A stretch of 64,000 bases of DNA from Robiginitomaculum sp. (GTDB taxonomy: Bacteria > Pseudomonadota > Alphaproteobacteria > Caulobacterales > Maricaulaceae), in assembly GCA_015485155.1 (NCBI GenBank), contig WFUF01000014.1, forward strand, positions 62,001-126,000, written 5' to 3'. Positions 62,563 to 64,000 of the stretch are shown piece after piece. The notes under the pieces are model-generated. The model did no database searches. It saw only the letters and a list, made by a program, of their open reading frames with translations, and was not told where the DNA came from. Both the position numbers and the translations under genes were made by a program. Position 1 is the stretch's first letter. Each line of letters begins with the position of its first letter.

Positions 62563-64000
62563 TCAGTCCAGATTTAATAATTCCGGGTCTCCTCCTTGTG
62601 CGGAGATGTTAACAGTTACTACCTGCTCGGTGGCAAACCGGTGCAGATAATGCGGCCCGCCTGCTTTGGGGCCAGTGCCGGAAAGACCTATACCGCCAAA
62701 TGGCTGCACGCCGACAACAGCACCGATTATTGAACGGTTGATATATACATTTCCTGCTACCAGGTGCTTTTGAACCTGTGTGGCAAAGGCGCTGATACGC
62801 GAATGAACACCCAAGGTTAAACCATATCCTTTGGCAGCCATTTCATCCAGCATATCTGGCAATTGTCCAGGGCTATAGCGAATCACATGCAGGAACGGCC
62901 CGAATGTTTCTCGCTCCAGCGCCGCAAGCGAGCTTATTTCCACCAGTGCCGGGCCAAAGAAATGTCCATCCGATTTTAGGTGTTGTACCTGATAGTGCAG
63001 TCCTTTGGCTATTTGTGGGGACAGCAAATGAGTTTGCAGCCCCTTCATTGCGTCTTCGTCTATCACTGGCCCTATATCTGTTTTCGGGTTGGCCGGGTCA
63101 CCTAATTGCAACTCGGCCATGGCACCGGTAATGGCTTCGATCATCATCGAGGCGGTATCTTCTGGCAAGAATAATACCCGCAAGGCGCTACATCTTTGCC
63201 CGGCAGAGCCAAATGCCGAAGCGATAACATCGGCAACCACCTGTTCACGCAAGGCACTGGTATCAACGATCATCGCATTAAGGCCGCCGGTTTCAGCAAT
63301 TAACGGCACAATAGCCCCGGGACGCTTGGCAAGGGCCTGATTGATCATGCGTGCAGTATCAGTGCCTCCGGTAAACACCACGCCATCATGGCCGGGGTGT
63401 GAGACCAAAGCTGCCCCAATGGTTTCACCAGTGCCGGGCAATAAATGTAAAACATCTGTCGGTATTCCAGCTTCATGAAACATACGCACCGCCTCAAACG
63501 CAACTAACGGGGTTTGCTCTGCAGGTTTTGCCACTACAGTATTGCCCGCTGCCAATGCCGCCATGATTTGTCCGGTAAAAATAGCCAAAGGAAAATTCCA
63601 TGGACTAATGCAAGTAAATACCCCCCTGCCATTAAGTCTGTGGTGGTTGGTTTCTCCGGCCGGGCCTGGTAGTTTTGTTGGCGTCGTAAATTCCTGTTCC
63701 GCCTGAACAGCATAATATCTGCAAAAGTCCACAGCTTCGCGTACTTCGGCAATGCCATCTTCAAGAGTTTTACCAGCCTCTTTTGCCATCAGGGCAATAA
63801 AAAACGGTGCGGCTTGTTCCAGTTCATCAGCACAGGTATGGAGCAAGGCAGCTCTTGCGGTTCCGCCCAATTCATTCCACTTAAATGCGGCTTTCCGGGC
63901 GCTGGCAAAGGCCTTGTCTACATCTGCTAATGTGCCGTTACTGGTTATGGAGACGTTTTGGTTCTTGTTTGCCGGGCTGGCAATGGGCGCTGGATTTGCG
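62563..64000 (-). CDS. putA: PutA, P5C dehydrogenase part (5' end outside window)
   Basis: The frame is open to the right edge, so only the C-terminal 479 residues are seen. They form the delta-1-pyrroline-5-carboxylate dehydrogenase domain of bifunctional PutA, oxidising glutamate semialdehyde to glutamate. Visible are SPWNFPLAIFTGQIMAALAAGN, the NAD loop FTGGTDTARMINQ, the catalytic Glu in AETGGLNAMIV and Cys in SAGQRCSALRV, and IIGAVVGVQPFGGIGLSGTGPKAGG. The tail (VTVNISAQGGDPELLNLD) matches PutA rather than stand-alone dehydrogenases, so the proline dehydrogenase part is inferred to lie beyond the window. Confidence 0.9.
   Translation of the reverse strand, partial: ANPAPIASPANKNQNVSITSNGTLADVDKAFASARKAAFKWNELGGTARAALLHTCADELEQAAPFFIALMAKEAGKTLEDGIAEVREAVDFCRYYAVQAEQEFTTPTKLPGPAGETNHHRLNGRGVFTCISPWNFPLAIFTGQIMAALAAGNTVVAKPAEQTPLVAFEAVRMFHEAGIPTDVLHLLPGTGETIGAALVSHPGHDGVVFTGGTDTARMINQALAKRPGAIVPLIAETGGLNAMIVDTSALREQVVADVIASAFGSAGQRCSALRVLFLPEDTASMMIEAITGAMAELQLGDPANPKTDIGPVIDEDAMKGLQTHLLSPQIAKGLHYQVQHLKSDGHFFGPALVEISSLAALERETFGPFLHVIRYSPGQLPDMLDEMAAKGYGLTLGVHSRISAFATQVQKHLVAGNVYINRSIIGAVVGVQPFGGIGLSGTGPKAGGPHYLHRFATEQVVTVNISAQGGDPELLNLD

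Overview
The window looks like chromosomal DNA of an alphaproteobacterium close to the Rhizobiales (Hyphomicrobiales). The reasons are gene content (SspB, a DUF4167 protein, an NDUFA9-type protein next to uppP, tsaE-amgK-murU-addB-addA, lysC-ptsP with prfA-prmC) and intergenic palindromes of the type with AAAAGTGG and ACCGGTTTT arms. These are inferences from protein families and synteny; no database search was possible. The left edge cuts a sulfide:quinone oxidoreductase-like gene and the right edge cuts putA.

Layout. 1-6.9 kb: flavin and thiolase genes, prmA with a ZntR-like MerR regulator divergent from a cation-efflux protein, a class A penicillin-binding protein and a tiny XRE protein. 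7.6-16 kb: queG-GST-CDF operon, uppP, an NDUFA9-like protein, tRNA-Leu(CAG), sspB, a second GST with a TetA-like exporter, and a 2Fe-2S ferredoxin. 16-25 kb: an overlapping operon tsaE-amgK-murU-addB-addA (tRNA modification, peptidoglycan recycling, double-strand break repair). 25-38 kb, mostly minus strand: DASS and nucleoside transporters, pyrF, DUF4167, prmC-prfA-ispG, a short RodZ-like protein, ptsP-lysC. 38-43 kb: ubiG, an acyl-CoA ligase, upp, hsp20 with a ROSE-like RNA thermometer, and a secreted nuclease. 53-64 kb: ABC ATPase, zinc-ribbon protein, polA, a 54-residue protein, an M24 aminopeptidase, nrdA with an NrdR box, putA.

The accessory part is a 9.8-kb AT-rich integrative element (43080-52959) inserted at the 3' end of tRNA-Arg(CCG) and bounded by exact 48-bp repeats of the tRNA. 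It carries a tyrosine integrase with matching tandem arm-type repeats at both ends, an AlpA-like protein, a second integrase-fold protein that has lost its catalytic residues, a perfect hairpin pair that cannot form together, and a defence-like cassette: XRE repressor, a GHKL protein fusing a MORC/MutL-like ATPase to a histidine kinase module, a response regulator whose C-terminal domain carries an R-x4-H motif typical of HEPN ribonucleases, and a convergent solitary C5-cytosine methyltransferase. My leading hypothesis is a phosphorelay-controlled, HEPN-effector abortive-infection system with a DNA-methylation component.

The non-coding DNA is also notable. A roughly 350-bp element with heptamer clusters, a TATAAT box and an rRNA-leader-like boxA occurs twice (7.1 and 57.4 kb). 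One copy is interrupted by 100 bp of palindromic repeats that the other lacks. Three other loci hold arrays of a 26-30 bp hairpin unit with compensatory closing pairs, nested inside larger inverted repeats, and one also has an exact 61-bp tandem repeat.
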